Shown in pieces: positions 35,579 through 45,907 of a stretch of DNA of 64,000 bases (its first letter is position 1; the number at the start of each line of letters is the position of its first letter). The notes below the pieces were generated by a model. That model saw only the letters and a list, made by a program, of their open reading frames with translations. It was not told the DNA's origin and made no database searches. The translations under genes were made by a program, and so were the position numbers. The DNA comes from Rhipicephalus microplus (lineage: Eukaryota > Arthropoda > Arachnida > Ixodida > Ixodidae). Location of the stretch: NCBI RefSeq assembly GCF_043290135.1, contig NC_134700.1, positions 77,058,000 to 77,121,999 on the forward strand, given 5' to 3'.

Positions 35579-36370
35579 TGGGGAATGAGAGGAAGTAACA
35601 TGCTAATGGGGAATGAGAGGCAGGAGCATTCGGCTTTTAGTCAACGCGCACGCTGCGATCCCCATTAGCAGCCATTGGCATGTACATTGAGCACTATCGG
35701 ACAAGAAAGGGTTGCTACATTATACTCGCTGCGTGTAACCTCCTTAGTTTTAGAAAAATTTAGCGAGCGTTGGGCCGCAGGGCCATGAATACAATGAACT
35801 AGTATATACCATGAATGAATTCGAGGTGGTTAAAGGGGGGAAGCAGATACGAAGCGCAAGCCGTAAGAAATTAAAAGCTGAATCCTCCTGTCTCTCATTT
35901 CACATTAGCAGCCACTGGCATGTACATTGAGCACTATCTGACAGGAAAAGGTTGCTGCGTTATACTCGCTGGACGTAACCTCCTTGGTTTTAGAAAAGTT
36001 TAGCGAGCATTGGGCCGCAGTGCCATGAATACAGTGAACTAGTATATACCATGAGCTCAAGGTGGTTGAAGGTGGGAAGTAGACCCGAAGCGCAAGCCGT
36101 AAGAAAGTGTGCGTGTGCCACCTCTCGTTTAGTCCTTGGAATGTCCACTGAATGGCGGTGCTTCTATATGGGAAATATATGATAAAAAGATGCGAGATGG
36201 TGGGACTTGGAGTGTTGAATAGATGGACGAACGGACACAGAGACAGATGCATGGATGGACGCATGAACGGACGCAGGGGCAGATGCAAGAATGAACGCAG
36301 GGACGGGCGCACGAACAGACGCATGGACGGTCACACAGACGGACGCATGGACGGACGAATGCTTCGCCCC
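35577..36370 (+). repeat. Non-gypsy insert between gag and protease
   Basis: It starts with a duplicated segment (ACATGCTAATGGGGAATGAG, twice, about 35,572-35,622). Two copies of a 200-bp unit follow (about 35,665-35,871 and 35,905-36,105), each with GGCATGTACATTGAGCACTA and ending CGAAGCGCAAGCCGTAAGAA. Then comes a GGAC/GAAC minisatellite (36,222-36,358). None of this has a counterpart in the sister element at 44-54 kb. I infer a secondary insertion of dispersed tick repeats that later expanded. Confidence 0.8.
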
Positions 36371-37190
36371 ACTCTCCATCATTCACTCCGTGGATATGCT
36401 GCAAACGTTTTTTTACCTGCTAATGAAATAACTGTGCATATTGATGGTGTACTGGTGCAAGCGCTTGTTGATACTGGTGCTGCCGCGTCTGTGCTAAGTG
36501 GTGAACGGTGAACTATGCCGCAAGTTGAAGAAGCTTACACTGCCACATTCCGATGTCTCTCTCCGCATGGCCACTGCGCACCACATTCAACCTTCTGCAG
36601 CGTGCACAGCTTGACTGGTCATCCAAAATATTTTGTATGTAGTCGAATTCATTGTGTTTTCCCCATGTTCGCATGATATCATCTTAGGCTGGGACTTCCT
36701 CGGTGCTCATCATGCCGTCGTTCACTGTGCGCGTGCCGAACTAGAGTTGTCGACGATGTCTGAACTGCCCCTGTGTGAAGCACCGACGTCTGAAAGACCT
36801 TTTAAGCCGCTATCTTCCCGAGTCACCGTGGCCGCGGACACTCACATCCCTCCTCTATCCTGTGTTTTTGTGCCACTCTTCTGCGACGCCGCGCCCTCTG
36901 TCACCGCCCTCTTTTACACCTCTGACGCCCTTGGCTCTCGCAAAAGCTTCCTTCTCCCGTTCGCAGTTGTCACCGTAGAAAACTGCCGTGGCTCCATTTA
37001 CATAACGAACTCGCTTCCTTCCCCAGCCATATTATTCCGTGGCGAAGTGCTCGGTCACCTTGAGGAAATTGATTTTGTTTCGTCCAGTCACCTACCTGAC
37101 GACTTGCCATTATCTCACTTAAAGACCATTACCTCCGATACCCCTCCCACTTCATCTTCGGAGGCTTTTTTCCCATTGATTGACCCTTAA
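36371..37190 (+). pseudogene. gypsy element 1 protease and connector
   Basis: The retropepsin-type active site reads VQALVDTGAAASVLSG (about 36,450-36,498). A frameshift and TGA follow at about 36,508-36,620. The second part (36,633-37,190) reads SHDIILGWDFLGAHHAVVHC, the C-terminal protease flap and G-W-D block, then a connector of low conservation and a TAA at 37,188. The enzyme would mature the Gag-Pol polyprotein; here it is broken. Confidence 0.8.
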
Positions 37191-37241
37191 CTACGCGCTG
37201 GTCAGCACACCCTACTCCTGGCTCTACTAGATCGCTTCAAG

Positions 37242-38580
37242 ATGTCATTTGACCATAGCCAACCTTCTTTGGGTCGCACATCTGCAATCGTTCACCAAAT
37301 CGACACCGGTAGCCATGCACCTTTGCACCAGCGCCCATATCGAGTTTCTCACGCTAAACGCCGTGCCAATGATGATCAGGTGAACGAAATTCTTCGACGT
37401 GGCGTAAAACAACCTTCAAACAGCCCTTCGGCCTCTCCGTTTGTACTGGTGAAAAATAAGGATGATAGCATCAGATTTAGCGTTGATTACAGGCGTCTTA
37501 ATAAGATCACGAGAAAAGATGTTTATCTGCTGCCAACAATCGATGACAACGTCGATTGCCTACAAGGAGCAGAGTTCTTTTCTTCTTTAGACCTTCGATC
37601 GGGCTACTGGCACGTTTCCATGAATGAAGTCGACCACCCCAAGACTGCGTTTGTAACGCCTGACGGATTGTATGTATTTAACGTGATGCCATTCGGCCTC
37701 TGTAATGCGCCTGCCACCTTCGAGCGTCTCATGAACAACATCATAAGGGCTTTAAATGGAACACATGCCTGTGCTATTTGGATGACGTCGTCGTTTTCTC
37801 GAAGGACATCGACTCCCACCTCAGCCGTCTCGCAAGCATCCTGACTTGTCTTTCGGACGCTGGACTGCAGCTGAATTTGAAGAAATGCCACTTCGCTGCC
37901 CGCCAGCTTACCATATTAGGGCATGTTGTTAGCAACAATGGTGTTCGTCCTGATCCAGCCAAGCATAGCGCTGTCGCCGACTTTCCCAGGCCAGCTACAC
38001 TAAAAAAACTCCGCAGCTTCATCGGCCTCTGCTCATACTTTCGCCGTTTCGTGCGCAATTTCGCCACCATAATCACACCCCTGACGCAGCTACTTGCCGA
38101 CAACCAAGACATTTCGGCATGGTCCCCAGCATGCGATGAAGCATTCGCCTCGTTACGGCATCTTCTGACATGACCACCTATCTTACGCCACTTTGATCCA
38201 GACGCTCCAACCGAAATCCATACGGATGCTAGTGGAGTAGGCCTCAGCGCTATTCCTGCTCATCGTAAATCTGGCTTTGATGAGTATGTTGTATCTTACG
38301 CTAGCCGCGCCCTTACTAAAGCGGAAAAGACCTATTCAGTCACCGAGAAAGAATGCCTTGCCATTGTTTGGGCAATCACGAAATTCCGACCTTACGTATA
38401 TGGTCACCCATTTGACGTCGTGACTGATCACCACGCATTGTGTTGGTTGTCGTCATTAAAAGAACCATCCGGTCGCCTAGCTGGCAGGGCACTACGTCTC
38501 CAAGATTTAGACGTTCGTGTAATTTATCGGTCAGGCCGCAAGCATTCGGACGCCGGCAATCTTTCTCGCTCGCCACTTCC
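37242..38580 (+). pseudogene. pol: gypsy element 1 reverse transcriptase and RNase H
   Basis: RT blocks: [77 protein letters not shown], then after a one-base frameshift [12 protein letters not shown] (about 37,768-37,803). Connection domain: [20 protein letters not shown]. RNase [15 protein letters not shown] (first Asp), [15 protein letters not shown] and [15 protein letters not shown] stands at about 38,171. Normal gypsy order and length apart from the lesions. Confidence 0.9.
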
Positions 38581-39878
38581 CCACAATTATGTTACAGCGT
38601 CTGTCTCCTGCTACGAATGTTCTTCACTTGAACATCTCGACATGTCCTCTGAGCAACACCAGGATCCATGGATAGCATCTATCTTAGAGTGCCTGTCTCA
38701 GACGTCTCCAAGTACCGACAACCGTTTACTTCGACGAACTGCTTGCCATTTTACCATCCGTGACGGTCTTCTGTACCGGCGAAACTACCTATCTGATGGC
38801 CGCAAATAGTTGCTGGTGATACCTCGCCACTTACTTTCTGACGTCTGTGCCTCCTTCCACGCGGATCCGCAATGCGCCCACGCAGGTGTAGTTAAGACGT
38901 ATGCTCGCCTACGAATTCAATATTACTGGCGCGGAATGTACCGCTTTGTTAGGCAGTGCGTCCGTTCTTGTACCTTGTGCCAACGCCGGAAGAGCTCCCC
39001 TCGCACAACCACAGGACCACTTCAGCCACTGCCGTGTCCTTCTCGGCCTTTCGGCTGCATCGGAATTGTCTTGTACGGTCCCCTACCATACACACCAAAT
39101 GGAAACCGCTGGGTCATCGTAGCCGTGGACCACCTTACGCGTTACGTCGAAACTTCGGCACAACCTCTTCCTTCGGCATGGTGCACCCAGTGAGCTTCTT
39201 AGTGACCATGGGCGTTCCTTTTTGTCGGAAGCTGTAGAAGCCCTCCTACGCGAATGCAACATCGTACATCGAAAACCACCGCATATCACCCCCAAACCAA
39301 CGGGATGACCGAGCGATTTATTCGCACGCTGGGTGACATGCTCTCCATATATGCTGCCGACGACCATACGAACTGCGACCGCGTACTGCTATTCGTTACT
39401 TACGCTTACATCCGCGCAATGCAGTCTACAACTGGATTCGCCCCGTTCTTTCTTCTTTATGGTCGGGAACCTTCATCATTCTTGGACACTATCCTTCTTT
39501 ACCGCCCAGACCCCTTCAGAATTGACGACTTTGGCCGAAGCCGCCACATATGCCGAAGAATGTCGGAAGCTCGCACGTGCGCTTACTACGCACAATCAGG
39601 CTCGCCAGAAGGACTCCCATGACCAACGCTCATCTCCATCACCATACGCGCCTGCAACAATCGTGTGGCTCCGCGTGCCATCGTCTGCCCCAGGCCTTTG
39701 CTCAAAGTTCACACCCAAGTATGATGGTGCGTACAGGATCTTGCGCCAGACATCACCACTCAACTACATGGTTGAACCTATTCAGCCACCTAAAGATCAA
39801 CGGCGCCGTGGGCGTGAAACTGTGCACGTCGGCCGTCTAAAACTTCACTACGACCCGCCAGTTGTGTATGTGCCATAG
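38580..39878 (+). pseudogene. gypsy element 1 integrase
   Basis: N-terminal zinc region: [20 protein letters not shown], then [11 protein letters not shown] (H-H-C-C type). Catalytic core: the position of the first Asp reads [16 protein letters not shown], where the sister element has VGVDLYGPL, so the first catalytic Asp is replaced by Val. Next come a segment with a deletion near 39,165-39,215, and MTERFIRTLGDMLSIY with the Glu. A C-terminal GPY/F-like part reads KYDGAYRIL, and the end reads VHVGRLKLHYDPP. Stops or shifts lie at 38,807 and 39,190. Confidence 0.85.
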
Positions 39879-39914
39879 GTCGCCAGGATGGCTCCTTTTG
39901 CACCGGGCAGTCAA

Positions 39915-40082
39915 TGTAGTGGCAAAAATACGGGCTTGCTAAAGACGACGAAGAAGACGTTTGTTGTGGCAGAGGCTCGTGCTGCTGCAGCTGCTGCTGG
40001 AACTGCTGGCTGTTGTCTCGCTGCTGTTCGGCTTATTAAACGGTTGCATCACCCCGGCGTGGCGTCTAACAGTATTCTTACA
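39915..40082 (+). repeat. 3' LTR of gypsy element 1
   Basis: 168 bp, TGTAGTGGC...TTCTTACA. It is preceded by CGCCAGGATGGCTCCTTTTG and CACCGGGCAGTCAA. The sister element has the same segment before its 3' LTR (CGCCAGGATGGCTCCTTTTT, then a G-run), which marks the likely polypurine-tract region. Confidence 0.95.
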
Positions 40083-40149
40083 ACATATCTACAGAACGTG
40101 AGAGCAATAACATGATCTATGTTCATTCCATTGACAAGAATGAAAGAAA

Positions 40150-40812
40150 TAGTCTCAAATTTGATTTTACTCTTAGAATTCGCAAGTTTCATTGTCATTT
40201 CCAGAATTGTTGTTATGTTGCTTCACCAGGCGGTACTTCTTTTCGAGAACCCTCCGTTTGTTTTCTACTGGGTTGGGAGAATTTCGCTGCCAAATGCCAA
40301 GTTGATTTGATCAGAAAGTATTTGTCACATTTGCTTTTTAGTTTTCTTATTTCTGATGTTCATCTGATATTTTTCACCATCCCAATTAAGCACACAACTC
40401 AAGCTTCAGACCACAGCTCTTCCGTCCGCCGTTCCAGAGGGCCATGTGGCGCCGCACCATCTAGCTGCTGTTCGGGAGAGTAATGCAGCGCAGGATCTTC
40501 CTCCATGTGCCGATCGGGAGAGTGATGCGGCACAGCATCCCCCTCCTGCCGTTCTGGCGAACCATGCGGCGCAGCAACCACCGCGACCGTCTCAATGCGG
40601 ACTGGCATGCCATCTGCAATAGAAAAACAGTATATCTAAGCGCCAAGAAAGTTTGAATACGCACAATGCTGTGCATAATCATAAGAAGAATGCTTGAACG
40701 TACCTGCGGTATAGTAGATAGGCAGGCCGTCTTCAATGATGGGCAGTTCATCATCATCGAGTGCAGGGTAAACTTCGGTCACCACATCGTTGATAAGAAC
40801 GTGTATTGACAT
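40150..40812 (-). pseudogene. Myb/SANT-like protein exons (Harbinger partner type), decayed
   Basis: Minus strand. Exon 1 (40,704-40,812) starts MSIHVLINDVVTEVYPALDD and ends at a good donor (CGCAG followed by GTACGT). Exon 2 starts at 40,613 after TTTTTCTATTGCAG and joins in phase 1 (YYTA-DGMPVRIETVAVV). An acidic/histidine-rich linker follows, then a Myb/SANT-like trihelix: TEELWSEA, EIRKLKSKCDKYFL, and in a shifted frame NKRRVLEKKYRLVKQHNNN and SGNDNETCEF. A TGA at about 40,397, a second TGA and a frameshift break it. Similar acidic-linker plus trihelix proteins accompany Harbinger transposases. Whether this and the 32.8-33.9 kb exons were one gene split by gypsy element 1 is unresolved. 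Confidence 0.5.
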
Positions 40813-40819
40813 GATGTTG

Positions 40820-43800
40820 TGGTTAGCTAGCAAGAATGATGGTAGGCTGCGCCTGGTCGCGCCTTTTTATAGGCAAAAACAACAATGTATTGTAGAGAGG
40901 GAGTACAATTATCCCTTTCTCTGGGATGCTACAGGTGTCCAACAGCAACTTTCTCTTCCCTCCATCCACAGATCTCTCACTCTGGCGTCCACCTTCCACG
41001 CAGAAGAAAGGGTTCAGTTCCCTAGTACGAGCAGGCGCGTCCACCTGCTTTCTGTTACGGATGGGAGGTAACCAAAACAAGCGATCGGCGGTGGTGTGTG
41101 CTAGCGCATCTTGAGAATTGAGGCGGTGGGCTCTGCGCCATCCCCTACCTATACTTATTTTAAAATTTACCTTACACACCAACTTTCCCCTGCGCATCGC
41201 AGATATGCGCGTCCTTCTCTATAGCCAAACCGCTACCACGTCCTTTTGTACCGAGAAAAGGGAGTACAAAGCAGCCGCAACGTGAAGGATACGTACGACA
41301 CTCAACCTAATCATATATAACCGAAGACCAGTGCGCTCTGCGGCAGACAACGAAACCGAAGGACGTGCTAGCTTCACAAAGGTTTGAACGCAGCGCGGCA
41401 CCTCTCGTATCGCGGCATCTCGGGAAGAATGGATGCCGCTATCAGCGGAGGCTGTTTTAACGTGTGTGATATAGACCCTCATTGTTGGCGCACCTGCACG
41501 CCATTGACTTTCGCTTTTTACAGTGAGCCCTTCACTATGTCTCGCCCGTCACTGCAGCAACGCTTTTTAACTCAAGCGGAGTTCGCCCTTCATCGAAGCT
41601 GTACTGTAACGCACGTTAGCGCGAGCGATAGCCGACGCGTACAGGTCGTCTGCTCAAGTTTTGTGGCGGTGAATCGGACGATGATTATAAAGCTTGCCAC
41701 ATATTCAATCGGCAACGAATTAATTGTGCCTTTGTTTCTCCTTTGCTACAACGTTTGCGGCATAATTATTTCTGAGTGACCTGCATCCGATTTCACGCGC
41801 ATATATTATCGATGGAGAGGCACTGAACAGGTCATTTTCAAAATTCATTGACGCATTGTACCACATTAGATGACCGAACCACGTGATGTTTTTTTTTTCC
41901 TCGCAGAATGCTACAAAACATTTTTGACTTTAACCAGGGAAATTAAAGAAATCAATGATGTTCTTTTTGTAAAAAAACAAATTTTTCACGTATTACATTT
42001 AGGATGAAACGACATATGCTTCAAATACAATTTCGACGTTTCACGATGCTTAAGAAGGCAATGAAAATTACCGCACTTTTTAGCGCATCAAAAAACACGA
42101 ACTTAACACTACGCTAGTTTGAAAACTACCTCATCCCAAATAAACCTCCGCTATATTTGGACATCGATTACCATATATGCAGGTGACGTTTTTTTTTTTC
42201 GAAATTTACACCGTGGCAAAGTGTAAAGAATGCTCACGAAGTTGCATATACATTTTTATTGTAAAACAATCATGACATCAACCGAGTACACCAATTTTGA
42301 TAAATAAGTGCACTGTAAGTGCACAAAGAAACGACTGTGAAACGAACCGACAAAGTTCTCAACGGCTATGATAAATTGATAAAACACTTTAGGTGGTTCT
42401 ATTTATTTTTCAACAACCTAGCAATCATTGTTCTTGGGCACACCTCGCTATGCAACTGCAGAAAAAAAGAAGCAACGAAGAAAAGGAAAACATTACACCA
42501 CCGTGATAACCTGAGGTCTGAAAGTGGGGCATACCCAGAGAAGGAGCCACAATGCGTGAAGCGGCTGTAAAGTGCCAACCGCTGGCACGCGTATGCTCGC
42601 GTCTACGCGTCAAAAGCGTCAAATGTGCCTCTCGGCGTCGGCGTCAGAGGAGCATACGCGAGGAGGCGCGAGGAATCAAACCGGGCTTGATATTTTTGCC
42701 ACGCGTACGCTACGTCACCATGCGTGAAGCGGCGCCAACCAACCACGGGCTGCGCGCCAACCAACCAGAGGCCGCGATGCCTCGGAACTATATGCCTAAT
42801 GGCCACCGCATCGAAGGAACAGCCGAGTGCTGGATGCAAGCACGGAAACTACTCCAAACGTTCCTGAATGACCGCTTCGTAATCTAGAATGACAACGACA
42901 AGGCGAACGACTGCGAGTGCTACCAGCGTGACGCAGTTTCATGCCGAGTTCGAGCGACGCCGACAAATCCAGCGAATGCGGGCCGGCTATGCTAGCGCCG
43001 GTCTCGAGTGCGATTGTCGGCTGAGCGAAAGAAGCATGTCGGTGTTCTTGTGTTTTAATCTGAGACCTTCTGTACTAAAAACGAGTGTAAACAGACTTCG
43101 GAGGTTCGAAGGTTTGAGCGTGAGCCCTCACCTACCGCGGAGGCGATTGAGACCGGTGTCATCTGCATCCGCGCCGGCCTCTATCGTCTAGTTCGTATGA
43201 ACCAGCACATGCGAGGAACCTCGGCTGAAAAAACGCTACGGTAGCTTCCGTCGCAACATAGTCACCATATACGACGCCTGAAACATTGCGTAGTTCATAC
43301 GGAGGAGTTTTTATCTGCACTGTGTTTGTTTTCAACATCGGTATTCATCATCGCTGAAAGCAAACCTCGCACTAGCCAACACATTTCGGTGATGTGAAAA
43401 CGTACGTACTTATTTATAGGAGTGTATTCACGGATTGTACGACGCTGAGACATTCGTTGGCTTCGGTGCAAATCGTTTTCGTGTGTTGTCAAGCTTACAA
43501 CAAGCGTGCGCTGGTTGGTAGCAGTGTGAGGTGACTTCGTGCCGGGTACCACAAACACTGAAATATTCAGCTGTCAGCAGTCTCATTTCCATTCCCGTAC
43601 AAGACAGAAACTCGAGCGTGCGTTGCTGTGGTGATCGAAAAAGAAAGTTGCATGATTAAGTGCTGCTGGTATTGCCTGCTATTTCACTTCTCGCTTCTTC
43701 TGCTTCTCTGCCACGCTCAGTAGCACATACGTTGTTTGGAGGCATTCTAACACACACATTCTTAATTTATAATTCACTCTGATAATCATAGCTATAGGCA

Positions 43801-44224
43801 TACAATGGCACTTCTCCGTCGTTTTACAGTTTACTATAATATGACGCGTGTTTTGTTTACAGCTGGACAAATAACTGAAAACCTTGTGAGAAGCACCTGA
43901 TTTGAAATAAGCTGCACGATGACACGATAGTTAGAAGAGAAGATCACCACATGTATGCACAGAATGAATGAAGGTGCACTAGTATGATACATCACTTTGT
44001 ATAGAAGAAATGCAAAAAGTGACTCATGTGACTTATGAGACCCTTCAGAACTGTGCATGTATTTATCTGTTTCTCCAAACTGTAATGAGCTGAGGATATT
44101 ATTCCATGGTTTCGAACACTGAATATTAGTATGTGTTTCCAAGGAGTGCTTCATTTCTGTTCAGTTCTTTTAATATATGCATTAACTTGTACTCTATATA
44201 TACATGCACTTAAGCATATCCAGT
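40820..44224. other. Unassigned region
   Basis: About 3.4 kb of mixed sequence. 41,384-41,779 and 42,552-42,887 hold short plus-strand frames without recognisable domains. A CpG-rich repeat at 42,569-42,628 (AAGTGCCAACCGCTGGCACG) recurs inverted at about 56,183-56,269. No LTRs, tails or splice-bounded exon could be supported. Confidence 0.3.
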
Positions 44225-44421
44225 TTAGCTCTGTTGGAAAACTTGCCAAAACTTCTGTACGGTGACCTGGTGCAATCCTATGATCGGTATCTGTCCCATC
44301 AAAAATTTTGGGCATGCTTTATTGCATGATAGAGTATTTTGACAATTGATGACATGTGAAAGCCACAGTGCTTGGCTGTAATCTCAAAACCAATGTCTGT
44401 CTCATCAAGAAGTGTCAGATG
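44225..44421 (+). repeat. Left part of a diverged tandem array, split by gypsy element 2
   Basis: Two partial units with the words TATCTGTCCCATCAA, TTTATTGCATGATAGAG and TGTCTGTCTCATCAAGAAGT. They match the array at 54,008-55,560 (TATCTGT...TCATGAAGTGTCAG...TTGCATTGGAG). The gypsy target duplication GATG stands at its right edge. Confidence 0.7.
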
Positions 44422-44570
44422 TGTGAAGAGGTTTATTAGTAGTTAACGACAACGGCAAGACAGCGTGATAAACCGTCCAGCAGAGACTGGCACAGCAGCG
44501 AGCCGAAGCAGGAGGCGAGAGAGCCGGGCTTGGTGATGCTGCTCGCCGCAGGCACATCTTCTTCTTCACA
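44422..44570 (-). repeat. 3' LTR of gypsy element 2
   Basis: 149 bp. On the minus strand it contains AATAAACCTCTTCACA at the end, so a polyadenylation signal stands about 15 bases before the LTR terminus. It matches 53,861-54,007 apart from small indels (an extra TTC) and some substitutions. Confidence 0.94.
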
Positions 44571-44605
44571 ATCACCCCCGCTGAAAAAGGAGCCATCCTG
44601 GCGAC

Positions 44606-45907
44606 TTAAGAAGTTTCAGGCAAAAGCTCATGGTACAGTTTCAGTCGGGAAACATGGACGATGTCACGTGCACGCCAGCGCATGTCGTCCGATTGGGAAA
44701 CTGGTTCAATCAGGAAATTAACCGGAGAGGTTTTCTCCAAAACAGTGTAAGGCCCCTCGTAACGGGGAACAAGTTTCGAGGAGAGTGCCGGAGTTTGGTA
44801 TGGGATGGCAAGCCAAACAAGAGACCCTGGGGCATAGCTGGGATCCGGAAGAGAGGTGCTACGGCTTTCTTTCTGGCGTTGTTGCTCTTCCGAGGTGAAC
44901 GCACGGGCGAGCTGGCGGCACTCTTCGGCTTGTCTAGCAGCATCGGAGATAGGTGGACACTCGGAAGCATCAGGACGGTAAGGAAGTAGGGTATCAATTG
45001 TGTGGGAAGGCTCACGTCCGTAAAGAAGAAAGAAAGGTGAGAATCCCGTGGTGGTTTGTATTGCGGTGTTATATGCGAACGTAACGTGTCGGAGAACACG
45101 GTCCCAGTTGCTATGATCAAATGCCACGTACATTGAGAGCATATCACCTAGCGTGCGGTTGAACCGTTCCGTTAGTCCGTTAGTCTGCAGGTGGTATGCT
45201 GTCGTTTTTCGATGAATGACGTGGCATTCCGAAAGCAGAGTTTCGACGACCTCGGAAAGGAAAGCGCGGCCTCTGTCACTAAGGAGCTCTCGAGGTGCAC
45301 CATGTCGAAGGATAAAGCGTTGCAAAATGAAAGAGGCGACAACCTGAGCTGTAGCGCTCGGCAAAGTGGCTGTTTTGACGTAGCGTGTCAGGTGGTCAAC
45401 CGCCACTATAATCCACTGATTACCATCTGGTGTCAATGGAAGGGGACCGTAGAGGTCAACGCCGACGCGATCAAATGGCTTGGCAGGGCATGGAAGTGGC
45501 TGCAATGCGCCAGTCGCACGTGGCAGTGTTGATTTACGTCGCTGGCAGTCAGGACAGCACTGCACGAATTTACGTACAAAATTGTACATTCCGCGCCAGT
45601 AATAGCGATGGCGAACGCGTTCATATGTTTTGAACACTCCGGCGTGGCCACATTGCGGATCGTCGTGAAGGGAGGCGCATACTTGCGATCGTAAAGTGCG
45701 TGGAATGACCAGCAACCACCGGCGGCCATCGGGAGCGTAGTTGCGTCGATGAAGAAGTTGATTGCGGATGGCGAAATGAAAAGCTTGACGTCGGAGGGAT
45801 CGGGATATTGGAAGGTTGGGCGTGCCAGATAAATATTCGATAAGAGAGGCGGTCCATGGGTCACGACGTTGTTCGGTGGCAATCGAGTCGAGATTTAACG
45901 ATGACAA
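44606..45907 (-). CDS. gypsy element 2 integrase (long open frame)
   Basis: 433 codons without a stop. The first part is the RNase H to integrase linker (DPWTASLIEYLSG). The zinc-binding N-domain reads HDDPQCGHAGVFKTYERVRH and then CCPDCQRRK. The DDE core reads RVGVDLYGPLPLTPDGNQWI (first Asp), LLSDRGRAFLSE (second Asp) and NGLTERFNRTLGDMLSMY (Glu). A GPY/F-type C-domain reads VPRYEGPYTVLEKTSP, and the end reads VHVSRLKLYHELL. There is no chromodomain. It inserts element cDNA into chromosomal DNA. All catalytic residues are present, although the element as a whole is broken. The start codon is internal to the former polyprotein. Confidence 0.9.
   Translation of the reverse strand: MSSLNLDSIATEQRRDPWTASLIEYLSGTPNLPISRSLRRQAFHFAIRNQLLHRRNYAPDGRRWLLVIPRTLRSQVCASLHDDPQCGHAGVFKTYERVRHRYYWRGMYNFVRKFVQCCPDCQRRKSTLPRATGALQPLPCPAKPFDRVGVDLYGPLPLTPDGNQWIIVAVDHLTRYVKTATLPSATAQVVASFILQRFILRHGAPRELLSDRGRAFLSEVVETLLSECHVIHRKTTAYHLQTNGLTERFNRTLGDMLSMYVAFDHSNWDRVLRHVTFAYNTAIQTTTGFSPFFLLYGREPSHTIDTLLPYRPDASECPPISDAARQAEECRQLARAFTSEEQQRQKESRSTSLPDPSYAPGSLVWLAIPYQTPALSSKLVPRYEGPYTVLEKTSPVNFLIEPVSQSDDMRWRARDIVHVSRLKLYHELLPETS

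Larger units (their letters stand above)
34098..40082 (+). mobile_element. Ty3/gypsy LTR retrotransposon 1, complete outline
   Basis: A 5,985-bp element bounded by 168-bp LTRs that begin TGTA and end TACA, with the 4-bp target duplication ACAT at 34,094-34,097 and 40,083-40,086. Order: LTR, candidate primer-binding region (34,266 onward, TTTTGTAGAGAGTGCTGG), gag, a non-gypsy insert, protease, RT, RNase H, integrase, LTR. There is no env-like frame between the integrase and the 3' LTR. LTRs differ at about ten sites, so the insertion is not very recent. Gag and Pol contain stops and frameshifts, so the copy is inactive. It lies between two blocks of Myb/SANT-like exons. Confidence 0.93.

Noticed and set aside
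36222..36358. CRISPR-like short repeats
   Set aside because: The repeats are contiguous GGAC/GAAC minisatellite units without spacers, inside a eukaryotic retroelement.
39879..39914. Possible env gene in the gypsy elements
   Set aside because: Only about 36 bp separate the integrase end from the 3' LTR in both elements; no room for env.
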